Shown here one piece after another: positions 1-8,318 of a DNA stretch of 33,871 nucleotides (position 1 is its first letter; every line of letters begins with the position of its first letter). The stretch comes from Rubneribacter badeniensis (GTDB lineage Bacteria; Actinomycetota; Coriobacteriia; Coriobacteriales; Eggerthellaceae). A program made the position numbers and the translations under genes. The notes below the pieces were generated by a model. That model worked only from the letters and a program-made list of their open reading frames with translations, had not been told where the DNA came from and ran no database searches. The DNA is taken from contig NZ_PPEL01000022.1 of NCBI RefSeq assembly GCF_002899695.1, positions 1 through 33,871 of the forward strand. Direction: 5' to 3'.

Positions 1-803
1 GGGAGGCCGGGCGGGCGTTCGGGAAGGTCGGACCTGGGCGGGCGACCGGGACCGCGAAGGCTGCGGCGGCTGCGGCGGCTGCGGCGGTGTCCGACGGAGC
101 GGCGCTTGGGGCCGTCGATGTGCGGGAGGGGGTGCTCGGGCTCGACCCGCGCACGCACGTGCTGGCCGTCGCGGCGTTCGGCGTCGCGTCGGTCGTGCTC
201 GTCGGTCTGCTCGAGACGGCGCTTTTGCAGGCGGCGGCCGCGCTGTACCTCGCGGGCAACGGACGCGCGCGCCTCGCGCTTCGCTCGTGCGCGAGCTTCG
301 CCGTCGTGTGCGGGCTGAGCTTTTTGCCGCTGCCGGGTTTGTACGGCGTGCTCTTCGTGAGCCTCATGCACATGGTGCCGCCGTTCACGGCGGGATGCGC
401 GCTGTTCTCGCTGTCGCCTTCGGCCATCATGTGCGCGCTCGCGCGCTGGCGCGTGCCGCGGCGGGCGCTCGTGGGCGTGTGCATGCTGTTCCGGTTCGCG
501 TCGGCGCTGCCGTTCGAGGCGCGCTCCATCGTGCGCGGCATCAGGATGCGCGGCATCTTTCCGCGCGCGCTCGACGCGGTGCTGCATCCCGCCCTCGTCT
601 ACGAATGCCTCTACACGCCGCTCGTCATGCGCTGCCTGAGGCTGTCGGCCGAACTGGCCGCTTCGGCCGAGCTGCGGGGCATCGAGGCCGACGGAGGACG
701 CACGTCGGTTCACCATGTGGGGCTGGGCGCGCGCGATGCGCTGGTTGCTGCGGCGGTCGTGGCCGTGTGCGTCGGGTTGTGCGCAGGGGAGGGGTTGGCA
801 TGA
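1..803 (+). CDS. ecfT: ECF transporter transmembrane (T) component, left end probably cut by the window
   Basis: This is the membrane scaffold of an energy-coupling factor importer; it links ATPase movement to a substrate-binding S protein. The frame is open to the left edge. The first possible start inside the window is a GTG at 87, but it has no ribosome binding site and follows a GCTGCGGCG repeat coding for alanine, so the real start may lie further left. Hydrophobic segments fill the first half. The second half has the charged coupling region with RGIRMRGIFPRA and a later ELRGIE, which match the two Ala-Arg-Gly type motifs that contact EcfA in this family. The stop overlaps the ATG of the fused ATPase (ATGA), so the two are translationally coupled. 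An S gene may lie upstream outside the window. The substrate is unknown; the neighbouring genes suggest a metal chelate or vitamin-like compound. Confidence 0.85.
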   Translation, partial: EAGRAFGKVGPGRATGTAKAAAAAAAAAVSDGAALGAVDVREGVLGLDPRTHVLAVAAFGVASVVLVGLLETALLQAAAALYLAGNGRARLALRSCASFAVVCGLSFLPLPGLYGVLFVSLMHMVPPFTAGCALFSLSPSAIMCALARWRVPRRALVGVCMLFRFASALPFEARSIVRGIRMRGIFPRALDAVLHPALVYECLYTPLVMRCLRLSAELAASAELRGIEADGGRTSVHHVGLGARDALVAAAVVAVCVGLCAGEGLA

Positions 804-2617
804 CGGCAAGACGCGAAGGCGAACGGATGGCGGCCGTGCTGCTCGACCGGGCCTCGTTTCGCTATGTGGACGAGTCCGAGCGCGAGGCGAAAGAGGCGTC
901 TGCTGTCCCCGCCTCGCCGTCCGCGCCGGGCGAGGGCGTGCGCGACGTGTCGCTGTCGGTGGCTCCCGGCCGCTGCCTTGTGCTGTGCGGGCGCTCGGGC
1001 GAGGGGAAGTCCACCGTGCTGCGCATGATCGACGGCCTTGCGGGCACGTTCTTCCCCGGCGACCTTTCGGGCGTCGTGGAGGTGTGCGGCGCGGACGTGC
1101 GCCGGCTCGCCCCGCGGGAGCGCGCCGAGCGGCTCGGCGTGGTGATGCAGGATCCGCGCAGCCAGTTCTTCATGGGAACGGTGGGCGACGAGATCGCGTT
1201 CACGGCCGAGAACCTGGGCGTGGATCCCGCCGAGGTCGCGCGCCGCGTGCGCGCCGCCGCCGAGGTCTGCGGCGTGGAGGGGCTGGTGGGAGAGGGGCTG
1301 TCCGCGCTGTCGAGCGGCCAGAAGCAGCGCGTGGCGCTGGCTGCCGCCGTCGCGTGCGAGCCGGCGGTGCTCGTGCTGGACGAACCCACCAGCAACTTGG
1401 ACGCGGAGGGCTCCGCCGCGCTCGTGGAGGTTTTGGCGCGCCTGAAAGCACGCGGAGCCGCCGTGGTGGTGTCGGAGCATCGCCTGCACCGCTTCTTGGA
1501 CGTGGCCGACGAGTACCTGTACCTGCGAGGCGGGCGCGTGATCGCCCGCTGGAGCCCCGCGGAGCTGGCCGCTCTTCCCTTGGAGGAGGTTCAAGCCCTG
1601 GGCCTTCGCCAAGAAGGACCCTTCGGAGGCGCGAGCCTGCATCGCGGTGCGGGGGAAACGCCCGGTCCGGCGGCTCGTTCGGTCGTGTCCGAGGAGGCGG
1701 CCGCCGCGGTCGAGGCAGGGGGAGGGGATGAGAGGGGGAAGGGCGCATTGGCCAATCAGGACGCGTTCCTTTCCTCCGGGGGCGCGGCCGAAAACCATGC
1801 GTATCCTTCTCTTTCGTCCGCATCGGGCGAGGCGGCCGGGGGTGCGGCTTCTTCTCATGGCGTGGGAAGGTTGGCCGGTCAGGCATCTTGCCCGGCTGCG
1901 CCCAAGATAAAGGAGGAGGGCGCGCTTTCCTCCTTCGAGGGCGCGGCCGAGAGGCGCGCGGGCGCTTCTCTTTCGTCTGCGTCAGACGGCGAGGCAGGGA
2001 GCGCTCGCGTTTGGCGGGTCGAAGGGCTGACCTACCTCCATCCCTCCACGAAGCGGGGTGTGCGCGGACTCGACGCGGAGTTTCCCTGCGGGGCGGTGAC
2101 GGTGGTCGCGGGGCCGAACGGCGTTGGCAAGACCACGCTCGCGAAGGTTCTGTGCGGGGCGGTCCGCGAGCAGGCGGGGCGCGTGACGTTTTGCGGCCGT
2201 CCCGTTGCGCGACGCGAGCGACGGCGGCGCGGCTACTTCGTGATGCAGGACGCCGACTACCAGCTCTACGCCGGCAGCGTGGCCGACGAGGTGGTGTTGG
2301 GACGCAGGGTGGATGACGCGCTGAAAGCACGTGCGTGGGAAGCGCTTGAGGCGTTCGACCTCGCCGATCTGGCCGACCGACATCCCGCAAGCCTCTCCGG
2401 TGGCCAGAAGCAGCGCGTGACGCTGGCGGCGGCGTACTGCTCGGATGCCGACCTCGTCGTGCTGGACGAGCCCACGAGCGGCCTCGACGGTCGCGGGGTC
2501 GCGCAGGTGGCCGCATGGTGCCGGCGGCTCGCCCGCGCGGGCAAGACGGTGGTGGTGGTCACCCATGACGAGCTTTTGGCCCGCATGGCGGGCGATCGGA
2601 GGATCGACCTGCGCTGA
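800..2617 (+). CDS. ECF transporter ATPase, two ABC domains fused in one chain
   Basis: The protein of 605 residues carries both ATPase domains of an ECF importer. Domain 1 has Walker A GRSGEGKST at residues 64-72, Q-loop VMQDPRSQFF, signature LSSGQKQR at about 170, Walker B ending LDEPTSNLD and switch His in SEHRLHRF. Domain 2 has GPNGVGKTT at about 438, VMQDADYQLY, LSGGQKQR at about 532, LDEPTSGLD and VTHDE. A linker of roughly 130 residues, rich in Ala, Gly, Ser and Glu, joins them and is probably disordered. The start is the ATG at 800: it overlaps the ecfT stop and has GGGAGGGG just upstream. The longer open frame reaching back to 287 is out of frame with ecfT and was not used. Both sites keep their catalytic residues. 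It is followed after about 420 bases by the first ABC half-transporter pair. Confidence 0.9.
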   Translation: MTARREGERMAAVLLDRASFRYVDESEREAKEASAVPASPSAPGEGVRDVSLSVAPGRCLVLCGRSGEGKSTVLRMIDGLAGTFFPGDLSGVVEVCGADVRRLAPRERAERLGVVMQDPRSQFFMGTVGDEIAFTAENLGVDPAEVARRVRAAAEVCGVEGLVGEGLSALSSGQKQRVALAAAVACEPAVLVLDEPTSNLDAEGSAALVEVLARLKARGAAVVVSEHRLHRFLDVADEYLYLRGGRVIARWSPAELAALPLEEVQALGLRQEGPFGGASLHRGAGETPGPAARSVVSEEAAAAVEAGGGDERGKGALANQDAFLSSGGAAENHAYPSLSSASGEAAGGAASSHGVGRLAGQASCPAAPKIKEEGALSSFEGAAERRAGASLSSASDGEAGSARVWRVEGLTYLHPSTKRGVRGLDAEFPCGAVTVVAGPNGVGKTTLAKVLCGAVREQAGRVTFCGRPVARRERRRRGYFVMQDADYQLYAGSVADEVVLGRRVDDALKARAWEALEAFDLADLADRHPASLSGGQKQRVTLAAAYCSDADLVVLDEPTSGLDGRGVAQVAAWCRRLARAGKTVVVVTHDELLARMAGDRRIDLR

Positions 2618-2649
2618 TCTTCGCAAGTTCGCGCCGCGCAACGAGGACG

Positions 2650-2885
2650 GGACGCAAGCGCCGAAAGGGCGGCGGCCGGCGGTTGGAGCGCGGGTGCCGA
2701 ACGAGGTTGGGATGCGGACGCCGAGGCGCGACGGTTGGAATGCGGATGCCGGAGGTGCGGCGGGTGGGTGGCGGGTGCCGGAGGGCGGTCGGGGCGCGGA
2801 TGCCGAAGGTGCGGCGACCGGAGCGCGGACGTCGAAACGAGGTCGGGACACCGAAGCGAGGCCGGGGCACCGGTATCGAATGGCG
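2650..2885. repeat. Degenerate GC-rich minisatellite in the gap after the ECF ATPase
   Basis: The 422-base gap between the ECF ATPase and the next gene holds no convincing gene. Most of it is a run of loosely related units of about 24 to 29 bases built around GCGCGGATGCCGAA followed by a GG-CGG end. Seven or eight units can be read by eye. Unit length varies and is not a strict multiple of three, and no frame has a ribosome binding site, so it is taken as non-coding repeat DNA. Confidence 0.5.
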
Positions 2886-2987
2886 GCCATGGCGCGGGGC
2901 AGCCTCGAATAGGCGTTTCGCTGCCGCGATGCGGCGGGGCTTCCCGTCGCCGGCTTTCCGCTCCCTCGGTATGAGGCATGCTGCACG

Positions 2988-3007
2988 AAGTTGAAACGGA
3001 CTAACTT
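2988..3007. promoter_or_regulatory. Inverted-repeat operator AAGTT-N10-AACTT before the first ABC pair
   Basis: AAGTT at 2988-2992 and AACTT at 3003-3007 form a dyad with a 10-base spacer, ending 32 bases before the ATG at 3040. The same arms and spacing occur at 25547-25566, and close variants at 9844-9863 and 22707-22726. All lie just before transporter or regulator genes, so it is a candidate site for a shared regulator, perhaps the DtxR-like protein at 7102. No good -10/-35 pair could be assigned here. Confidence 0.5.
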
Positions 3008-3039
3008 AAAGCGTTGCAAGGAGTTTCGAGGAGTTGATC

Positions 3040-4977
3040 ATGGAGGTTTCTCCGGCGAACCGCGACGCGCGGCCGAGCGCGTTCGCGAAGCTGTACTACT
3101 TCATGCGGCCCGACCGCGGGCGCATGGTGTGCTCGCTTGCGCTCGCCTGCGTGGGCGAGGTGGCGGGCATGGTGCCTTATGTGGTGATCGCGCTTCTGGC
3201 GGCGGGGCTTGTCGAGGGGACGCTCACGCTCGAGCGCGCGGCTTTGCTGGCGGGCGTCGCCGCGCTCGCGCATACGGCGCGGTTCTTCTTCACGTGGCGC
3301 TCGTCCATGATGAGCCACCGCATCGCGTTCAAGGCGCTGCGCACCATGCGCGAGCAGATGGCCGAGAAGATGGAGCGCGTGCCCATGGGCACGATCATCG
3401 ACACGCCCACCGGCACGTTCAAGAACCGCTTCGTCGACAACGTGAACCAGCTCGAGGACGCTATCGCGCATTTCATGCCCGAGCTGCCCTCGAACGTGTT
3501 CGGCCCTTTGCTCGCCATGACGATCGTGTTTCTCATCGACTGGCGCATGGGGCTGGCCGGCCTCGCCACCATCCCCTTGGGCGTGCTGTTCTACGCCGCC
3601 ATGATGCGCGACTACAAGCCGAAGATGGCCCGTTACATCTCAAGCGAGCAGCGGATGAACTCGTCGCTGGTGGAGTACGTGAACGGCATCCAGGTGATCA
3701 AGGCGTTCGGCCGCACGGCCAGCTCGTACGGCGGGTTCTCCGAGGCGGTGGCCGAGTACCACGATTCCACCTTGGCCTGGTTCAGGCAAAGCTGGGTGTG
3801 GATGGCCGCCGTCAAAGCGGTGGTGCCCTGCACGCTGCTCGTGTCGCTGCCCTTGGGCGTGTGGCTCATGGCGCAGGGCCAGCTGGCGCTGCCGGCGCTT
3901 CTGACGTGCATCGTCATACCGCTCGGGTTCGTCGGCCCCCTTCTGAAGTTCGCGCAGGCCGGCGGCATGATTTCGCGGATGGACGTGTGCCTGAACGTCA
4001 TCTGGGACTTTCTGGGCGAGCCGGAGCTTTCGCGCCCCTGCGAGCGCGTGCGGCTTGTCGGCGAGTCGTTCTCGTTCGAGAACGTGTCGTTTTCCTACCA
4101 CGAGGGGGCCGAAGTGCTGCACGACGTGAGCTTTAAGACGCGTCCCGCGCAGGTCACGGCCATCGTGGGCCCGTCGGGTTCGGGCAAGTCGACCGTGGCG
4201 AAGCTCATGGCCGGGTTCTGGGACGCCACGTCGGGTCGCGTGGCGTTCGGAGGCGTGGACGTGAGGGACATACCGTTCGAGCAGCTTATGGAGCACGTGT
4301 CCTACGTGGCCCAGGACACGTTTCTGTTCGACTGCACCATCGCCGACAACATCCGCATGGGACGCCCTTCGGCAAGCGACGCCGAGGTGGAGGCCGCTGC
4401 GCGCGCTGCGGGGTGCCACGAGTTCGTGAGTCGTCTGCCGCAGGGCTACGCCACGCGCGCCGGCGAGGCGGGCGAGCGGCTTTCCGGCGGCGAGAAGCAG
4501 CGCATCGCTATCGCGCGCGCCATCTTGAAGGGCGCGCCCATCGTCATCCTCGACGAGGCGACGGCCTACGCCGACCCCGAGAACGAGGCGCTGGTGGAGC
4601 GCGCCATCAGCAAGCTGGTGGCCGGCAAGACGCTCGTCACCATCGCGCACCGCCTGTCCACCGTGCGCGGGGCCGATCAGATCCTCGTCATGGATGCCGG
4701 GCGCATCGTCGGCCGCGGCACGCACGAAGAGTTGCTTGAAGGCTGCGAGGTGTACGCCCGCATGTGGAGCCGCTACGCGGACGCGCTTTCTTCGGAGGCC
4801 CCCGCATCGAGCGCGGCGCGGGAGGCGGGCGGCGCGCATGACGCTCGCGCGGCGCAGGAGGGGCGCGCGACGCAAGAGGAAAGGCGCGCGGCGCAAGAGG
4901 GGCGCGCGGCGCAGGCGCAAGAGGGCGAAACGCGGGCGGATTCGGGCTCTTCCGCGGGCGAAAGGAAGGTGAGGTAG
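3040..4977 (+). CDS. ABC half-transporter (TMD-NBD), first partner of pair A, IrtA/YbtP-like
   Basis: The 645-residue half-transporter has about six membrane helices in residues 20-320, then a nucleotide-binding domain. Walker A GPSGSGKST is at 377-385, Q-loop region VAQDTFLFDC, signature LSGGEKQR at 481, Walker B/D-loop ILDEATAYADPENE and switch His in AHRLST. All catalytic residues are present. The fold is that of exporters, but IrtAB in mycobacteria and YbtPQ in Yersinia use it to import iron-siderophores; import is inferred here from the ECF, Feo and AraC context. ATG 3040 is chosen because GAGGAG ends six bases upstream; a TTG at 3034 overlaps that site. The last ~60 residues are a charged tail with repeated RAAQEG-like units. 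The second partner begins one base after the stop. A drug or peptide exporter remains possible. Confidence 0.85.
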   Translation: MEVSPANRDARPSAFAKLYYFMRPDRGRMVCSLALACVGEVAGMVPYVVIALLAAGLVEGTLTLERAALLAGVAALAHTARFFFTWRSSMMSHRIAFKALRTMREQMAEKMERVPMGTIIDTPTGTFKNRFVDNVNQLEDAIAHFMPELPSNVFGPLLAMTIVFLIDWRMGLAGLATIPLGVLFYAAMMRDYKPKMARYISSEQRMNSSLVEYVNGIQVIKAFGRTASSYGGFSEAVAEYHDSTLAWFRQSWVWMAAVKAVVPCTLLVSLPLGVWLMAQGQLALPALLTCIVIPLGFVGPLLKFAQAGGMISRMDVCLNVIWDFLGEPELSRPCERVRLVGESFSFENVSFSYHEGAEVLHDVSFKTRPAQVTAIVGPSGSGKSTVAKLMAGFWDATSGRVAFGGVDVRDIPFEQLMEHVSYVAQDTFLFDCTIADNIRMGRPSASDAEVEAAARAAGCHEFVSRLPQGYATRAGEAGERLSGGEKQRIAIARAILKGAPIVILDEATAYADPENEALVERAISKLVAGKTLVTIAHRLSTVRGADQILVMDAGRIVGRGTHEELLEGCEVYARMWSRYADALSSEAPASSAAREAGGAHDARAAQEGRATQEERRAAQEGRAAQAQEGETRADSGSSAGERKVR

Positions 4978-4978
4978 C

Positions 4979-6724
4979 ATGTTCGCGCTTGTCAAACGAG
5001 TGCTCGATCTGGCCGCCAGCTTTTCGCCGGCGGCGCGGCGCAGCCTGATCGTGGGCATGGTGTGCAACGTCCTGAAGGCGTTCTTCATGGCGGGGATGCT
5101 GGGCGCGGTGTTCTGGGCGCTGGAGAATCGCGACCATTTGGACGGCGTCGTGGCGCTGCAATGCCTCGGCATCCTGCTCGTCAGCGTGGCGGGGCAGTAC
5201 GTGTTCCAGTACCTCGTGGACATCAAGATGGACGCGCAGGGCTTCGACATCTTCCGCGACCTGCGGCTTCGCGTGGGCGACCGCCTGAAGGGCGCGCCGA
5301 TGGGCTACTTCTCCGAGCAGCGCCTGTCGGCCATCACCACCACGCTCACCACCACGGTGCACCAGCTGGAGGAGTTCATGACCATCTGCCTGACGGGCCT
5401 TTCGGGCGGCGTGGCGATGGCGGTGATCATGAGCGCGTTCTTCCTGTTCGTGGCGTGGCCGGTGGCCGTCATCACGTTCGCGGGCATCGCGGTGGGGCTG
5501 TACGTGCTGAACGTGCTGCGCCGTCGCGCCACCAGCGTGACGCGCGAGGTGACCGCCGCGCAGGAGGCCATGAGCGACAAGGTGATCGAGTACGCCCGCG
5601 GCATGGCCGTCCTGCGCACGTTCAGCACGCCCGACGAGGCGTTGGCGGCCGCAAAAGCGTCCTTCGAGCAGAAGCGCCAGGCCGACTACCGGCAGGAGGC
5701 CGCGGCTCAGGGCGTCCTCAAGCTGTACGCGCTCGTGTTCAACGTGGCCAGCTGCGCGGTGCTGTTCGCCGCGTGCGCGCTGTACCTGAACGGCGCGCTG
5801 CCGCTGTCGTGGGCGCTCACGCTGCTGGTGGCGGCGTTCATGATCTACGGCGAGCTCATCCACGCCAACGACGCGGCGTTTCTCACGAAGAAGATCGAAG
5901 GCGAGCTGGACCGCGTGGACGAGGTGTGCGCCATCCCGAAGCAGGACACGACGGACGCACCGCTTGAGCCGCACGGCTTCGACGTGGAGCTGGACGGCGT
6001 GAGCTTCGCCTACGACGCGGACCGGCGGGTCATCGACGACGTGTCGCTGCGCATTCCCGAGGGCACCACCTGCGCCATCGTGGGGCCGTCCGGCTCGGGC
6101 AAGACGACGCTCGTGAACCTGATCGCGCGCTTCTGGGACGTGGACGCCGGCGCGGTGCGCGTGGGCGGGGCCGACGTGCGCGAGGGCACGGCGGAGAGCT
6201 TGCTTGCGAACGTGTCGATGGTGTTTCAGAACGTGTACTTGTTCAACGACACCGTGGAGAACAACATCAAGTTCGGCGTGCCGGACGCCACGCACGAGCA
6301 GGTGGTTCAGGCGGCGAAGCGGGCGCGGTGCCATGAGTTCATCAGCGCGCTGCCGCAGGGCTACGACACGGTGCTGGAGGAGGGTGGCGCGTCGCTTTCG
6401 GGCGGCGAGCGCCAGCGCGTGAGCATCGCGCGCGCCATCATGAAAGACGCGCCCATCGTCATCTTGGACGAGGCCACCAGCTCGGTGGACCCGGAGAACG
6501 AGCACGAGCTGATAGCGGCCATCGCCGAGCTGACGCGCGGCAAGACGCTCGTGAGCATCGCGCACCGGCTGAACACGGTGGCCGATGCCGACCAGATCAT
6601 CGTGGTGGACGAGGGCCGCATCGTGCAGCGCGGGACGCACGAGGAGCTGATGCGCGATGCGGGGATCTACCGCGACTTCGTGAGCCTGCGCCGCGAGGCC
6701 GCCGGCTGGCGGCTCGCGAGGTAG
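4979..6724 (+). CDS. ABC half-transporter (TMD-NBD), second partner of pair A, IrtB/YbtQ-like
   Basis: The 581-residue half-transporter pairs with the preceding gene. Membrane helices fill roughly residues 15-290. The ATPase domain has Walker A GPSGSGKTT at 369, VFQNVYLFNDT, signature LSGGERQR at 473, Walker B ILDEATSSVDPENE and AHRLNT, all intact. It ends in a short motif, AAGWRLAR, that recurs in altered form at the end of the second partner of each other pair. The ATG at 4979 follows the upstream stop by one base and has GGTGAGG as ribosome binding site. Sequence features match the protein at 18065 much more closely than its own partner, so pairs A and B look like duplicated heterodimers. 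The cargo is unknown; metallophore uptake is inferred from context. Confidence 0.85.
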   Translation: MFALVKRVLDLAASFSPAARRSLIVGMVCNVLKAFFMAGMLGAVFWALENRDHLDGVVALQCLGILLVSVAGQYVFQYLVDIKMDAQGFDIFRDLRLRVGDRLKGAPMGYFSEQRLSAITTTLTTTVHQLEEFMTICLTGLSGGVAMAVIMSAFFLFVAWPVAVITFAGIAVGLYVLNVLRRRATSVTREVTAAQEAMSDKVIEYARGMAVLRTFSTPDEALAAAKASFEQKRQADYRQEAAAQGVLKLYALVFNVASCAVLFAACALYLNGALPLSWALTLLVAAFMIYGELIHANDAAFLTKKIEGELDRVDEVCAIPKQDTTDAPLEPHGFDVELDGVSFAYDADRRVIDDVSLRIPEGTTCAIVGPSGSGKTTLVNLIARFWDVDAGAVRVGGADVREGTAESLLANVSMVFQNVYLFNDTVENNIKFGVPDATHEQVVQAAKRARCHEFISALPQGYDTVLEEGGASLSGGERQRVSIARAIMKDAPIVILDEATSSVDPENEHELIAAIAELTRGKTLVSIAHRLNTVADADQIIVVDEGRIVQRGTHEELMRDAGIYRDFVSLRREAAGWRLAR

Positions 6725-6727
6725 CGT

Positions 6728-6766
6728 CCGCGCGCGGCCGAGGCGGGGCGGCTTTGCCGCGCGCGG
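6728..6766. terminator. GC-rich hairpin after pair A, possible terminator
   Basis: CCGCGCGCGGC (6728-6738) and GCCGCGCGCGG (6756-6766) are perfect 11-base complementary arms four bases after the stop of the second ABC gene. The loop is 17 bases and no T run follows, so it may act with Rho or only protect the 3' end. The rest of the gap to 7101 is GC-rich; it holds an imperfect direct repeat of about 30 bases (6791 and 6838) and no convincing gene. Confidence 0.4.
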
Positions 6767-7028
6767 CGCGGTGTTGCCTCGCGCGGTGCGCCCCGGTGCG
6801 CGCCGCCGAGGCGGGCCGGCGCCATCGTGCGCGGCGACCCCGGTGCGTGCCGCCGCGCGGGCCGGCGTGGATGCTCCGCTCCGCGCCGCCCCTATGCGCG
6901 TAGGCGATTCGTCGTGCGGTGCTGATGCGGAGCCGCGTCGAAGCGGGGCGGTGTTCCCGTGCGTTGCGCGGCTGGGACAAAACGTCCGATCGGAGCAGGA
7001 GCGCGACCCTTTGGAGTGGAACGGGCCG

Positions 7029-7053
7029 CTCGTTTCTGGTATACCGAAACGAG
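7029..7053 (+). promoter_or_regulatory. Extended -10 promoter inside a dyad, before the DtxR-like gene
   Basis: CTCGTTTC (7029-7036) and GAAACGAG (7046-7053) are perfect complementary arms that enclose the inner palindrome GGTATACC (7038-7045). TGGTATACC reads as an extended -10 element; no clear -35 is seen. A dyad laid directly over the promoter suggests autoregulation of the downstream regulator, whose ATG is at 7102. Confidence 0.45.
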
Positions 7054-7101
7054 TGAAGGCGAAGCGCGCGCCGAAAGGGGTCGCGCAGCGAGGTGGCAAG
7101 C

Positions 7102-7479
7102 ATGAGACAACCTGTTCACGAATCTGCCGAGAACTATCTGAAAGCCGTGCTCGCGATCCGTCGCGAGCACGGCTTCGCACGGGCCGTGGACGTGTCCGAG
7201 CGCCTTGGCGTGTCGAAGGCGAGCGTGTCGAAGGCCCTTTCAAAGCTCGAGCGGCAGCAGCTTGTGCGGGTGGTGGCCCATGACGTGCGGCTCACCGAGG
7301 AGGGGCGCGCCGTCGCCGAGCGCGTGGCCGGACGCCATGAGTTCTTCTTCGGCTTGCTGCGCGCGGCTGGCGTGGAGGAGTGCGTGGCCGACGAGGAAGC
7401 CTGTCGCATGGAGCACTGCCTGAGCGAGGACTCGTTTCAGAAGCTGGCGGCCTCCCTTGCCGCCCGTCCTTGCGCCTGA
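7102..7479 (+). CDS. DtxR/MntR-family metal-dependent transcriptional regulator, short form
   Basis: This 125-residue protein has the two-domain plan of a metal-sensing repressor. Residues 7-70 form a winged helix with ESAENYLKAVL, VDVSERLGVSKASVSKAL and a wing ending RLTEEGRAVA. Residues 75-115 form the dimer and metal region, with GRHEFFF and EACRMEHCLS. The latter matches the DtxR/IdeR primary site Cys-x2-Glu-His rather than the MntR site, which points to iron, but the metal is not proven. It lacks the SH3-like third domain of DtxR and is closer to MntR in length. ATG 7102 is used because AGGTGG sits about six bases upstream; the GTG at 7093 overlaps that site. It is a single gene with its own promoter dyad and is the best local candidate to bind the shared AAGTT-N10-AACTT operators. 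Confidence 0.85.
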   Translation: MRQPVHESAENYLKAVLAIRREHGFARAVDVSERLGVSKASVSKALSKLERQQLVRVVAHDVRLTEEGRAVAERVAGRHEFFFGLLRAAGVEECVADEEACRMEHCLSEDSFQKLAASLAARPCA

Positions 7480-7694
7480 CGCGCGCTCGGCCCGCCCGCG
7501 CGTTTGTTCGGCTTGCCGCGATGGCGGGCGCCGGCCGGCGGCGGGGCGGGGCCCGTTTCGCGAAGCTGCGGTTCTGGCGGGCGTTGGCTGCTTGAGGCTG
7601 GCGTGGGCGGCGCGAGTGGGGGACGGGTGACGCGCGCGGCTCGAGCGGGGTGTGGGCGGCGCGCGACTCGAGTGGGCGGCGCGGGCGGCTTGGG

Positions 7695-7782
7695 CAGAGG
7701 GCGCCCATCCGAGAGGGCGGGCGACGCGGGCGGTTGAACAGAGGGCGCCCACCTAAGAGGGCGGGCGGGCAGCCCGAGGCCC
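7695..7782. repeat. Two-copy 44-base direct repeat in a long intergenic region
   Basis: Two copies starting with CAGAGGGCGCCCA (7695 and 7739) are each followed by a GAGGGCGGGCG-type end. They sit in the roughly 840-base gap between the DtxR-like gene and the queD-like gene, which contains no supported gene. The upstream part (about 7610-7690) has further loosely related GGGCGGCGCG units. Confidence 0.45.
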
Positions 7783-7817
7783 TGCTTTCGGGCCGCATTC
7801 GGGAGCGACGCGCCCGA

Positions 7818-7994
7818 GGTTTTCCCGGATTTGGCGGGTTTTGACGGAAAACCGCGATCGTCCGGAGGGCCTTTCTCTCGGGGAGCCTGTGGCATCGATT
7901 CCGACCAGGGGCGATGCGGAGGTCTGCGGGCGGGACGGCTTGCTTAGATCCGACTCGGCGCTTTCCGACCGCGGATTTCCGTCAAAACCCGCCA
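7818..7994. repeat. Long inverted repeat with nested and alternative stems (small mobile element remnant or structured RNA)
   Basis: An 18-base segment at 7833-7850, beginning GGCGGGTTTTGACGG, has a perfect reverse complement at 7976-7993. Pairing extends imperfectly inward to about 7860 and 7966. Inside, GCATCG (7892) and CGATGC (7912) form a second stem. The left arm can instead pair locally: GGTTTTCC (7818-7825) with GGAAAACC (7846-7853). Such exclusive pairings would fit an attenuator-like RNA or a short MITE-like element. No transposase, target duplication or second copy is visible in the window. Confidence 0.45.
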
Positions 7995-8275
7995 TGAGTC
8001 GGTCATTCTCTGGCGCTGCATGCCCTCGGCCCTCGGACCGCTCGCCCCTCCCCTCGTGCCTCTCTCTTTCGGACCGCTTGCCGCTTTCGGCCTGCCCGGC
8101 CCGGGCCTTGATCCGCGGCTCTCGATCGCGGTTCCGGTCCCGACTCGCGGTTCTCGATCCTGGGACGGCGGCTTTCCCGAGAGTTCCCAAAACGGGCCTT
8201 TCCTGAACTTGCGCGGTAAGGGAGAAGTTGGCACACTTGTTCTATGAATGCCGGTGAGATGCCATCGTTTCAGTG

Positions 8276-8284
8276 TGCTATCAT
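8276..8284 (+). promoter_or_regulatory. Extended -10 element before the queD-like gene
   Basis: TGCTATCAT at 8276-8284 fits an extended -10 element about 35 bases before the ATG at 8319. No convincing -35 hexamer is seen at the usual spacing. The predicted leader is short, leaving no room for a riboswitch between the start of transcription and the gene. Confidence 0.35.
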
Positions 8285-8318
8285 GGCGGCGACTGAAGAG
8301 ATCGTGCAAAGGAGCGTC

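Noticed and set aside
287-799. N-terminal extension of the first fused EcfA back to 287
   Set aside because: It would overlap ecfT in another frame. The ATGA overlap and ribosome binding site at 800 give a normal start.
4688-7243. A very long minus-strand open frame opposite the ABC genes
   Set aside because: It is a by-product of high GC: His/Arg/Ala-rich, no ribosome binding site, no motif, and it lies opposite intact ABC motifs. The same applies to 15904-18333, 25560-27647 and similar minus-strand frames.
8216-8318. preQ1 riboswitch before queD
   Set aside because: The likely promoter leaves a leader of only about 30 bases, and no preQ1 aptamer pattern could be read.
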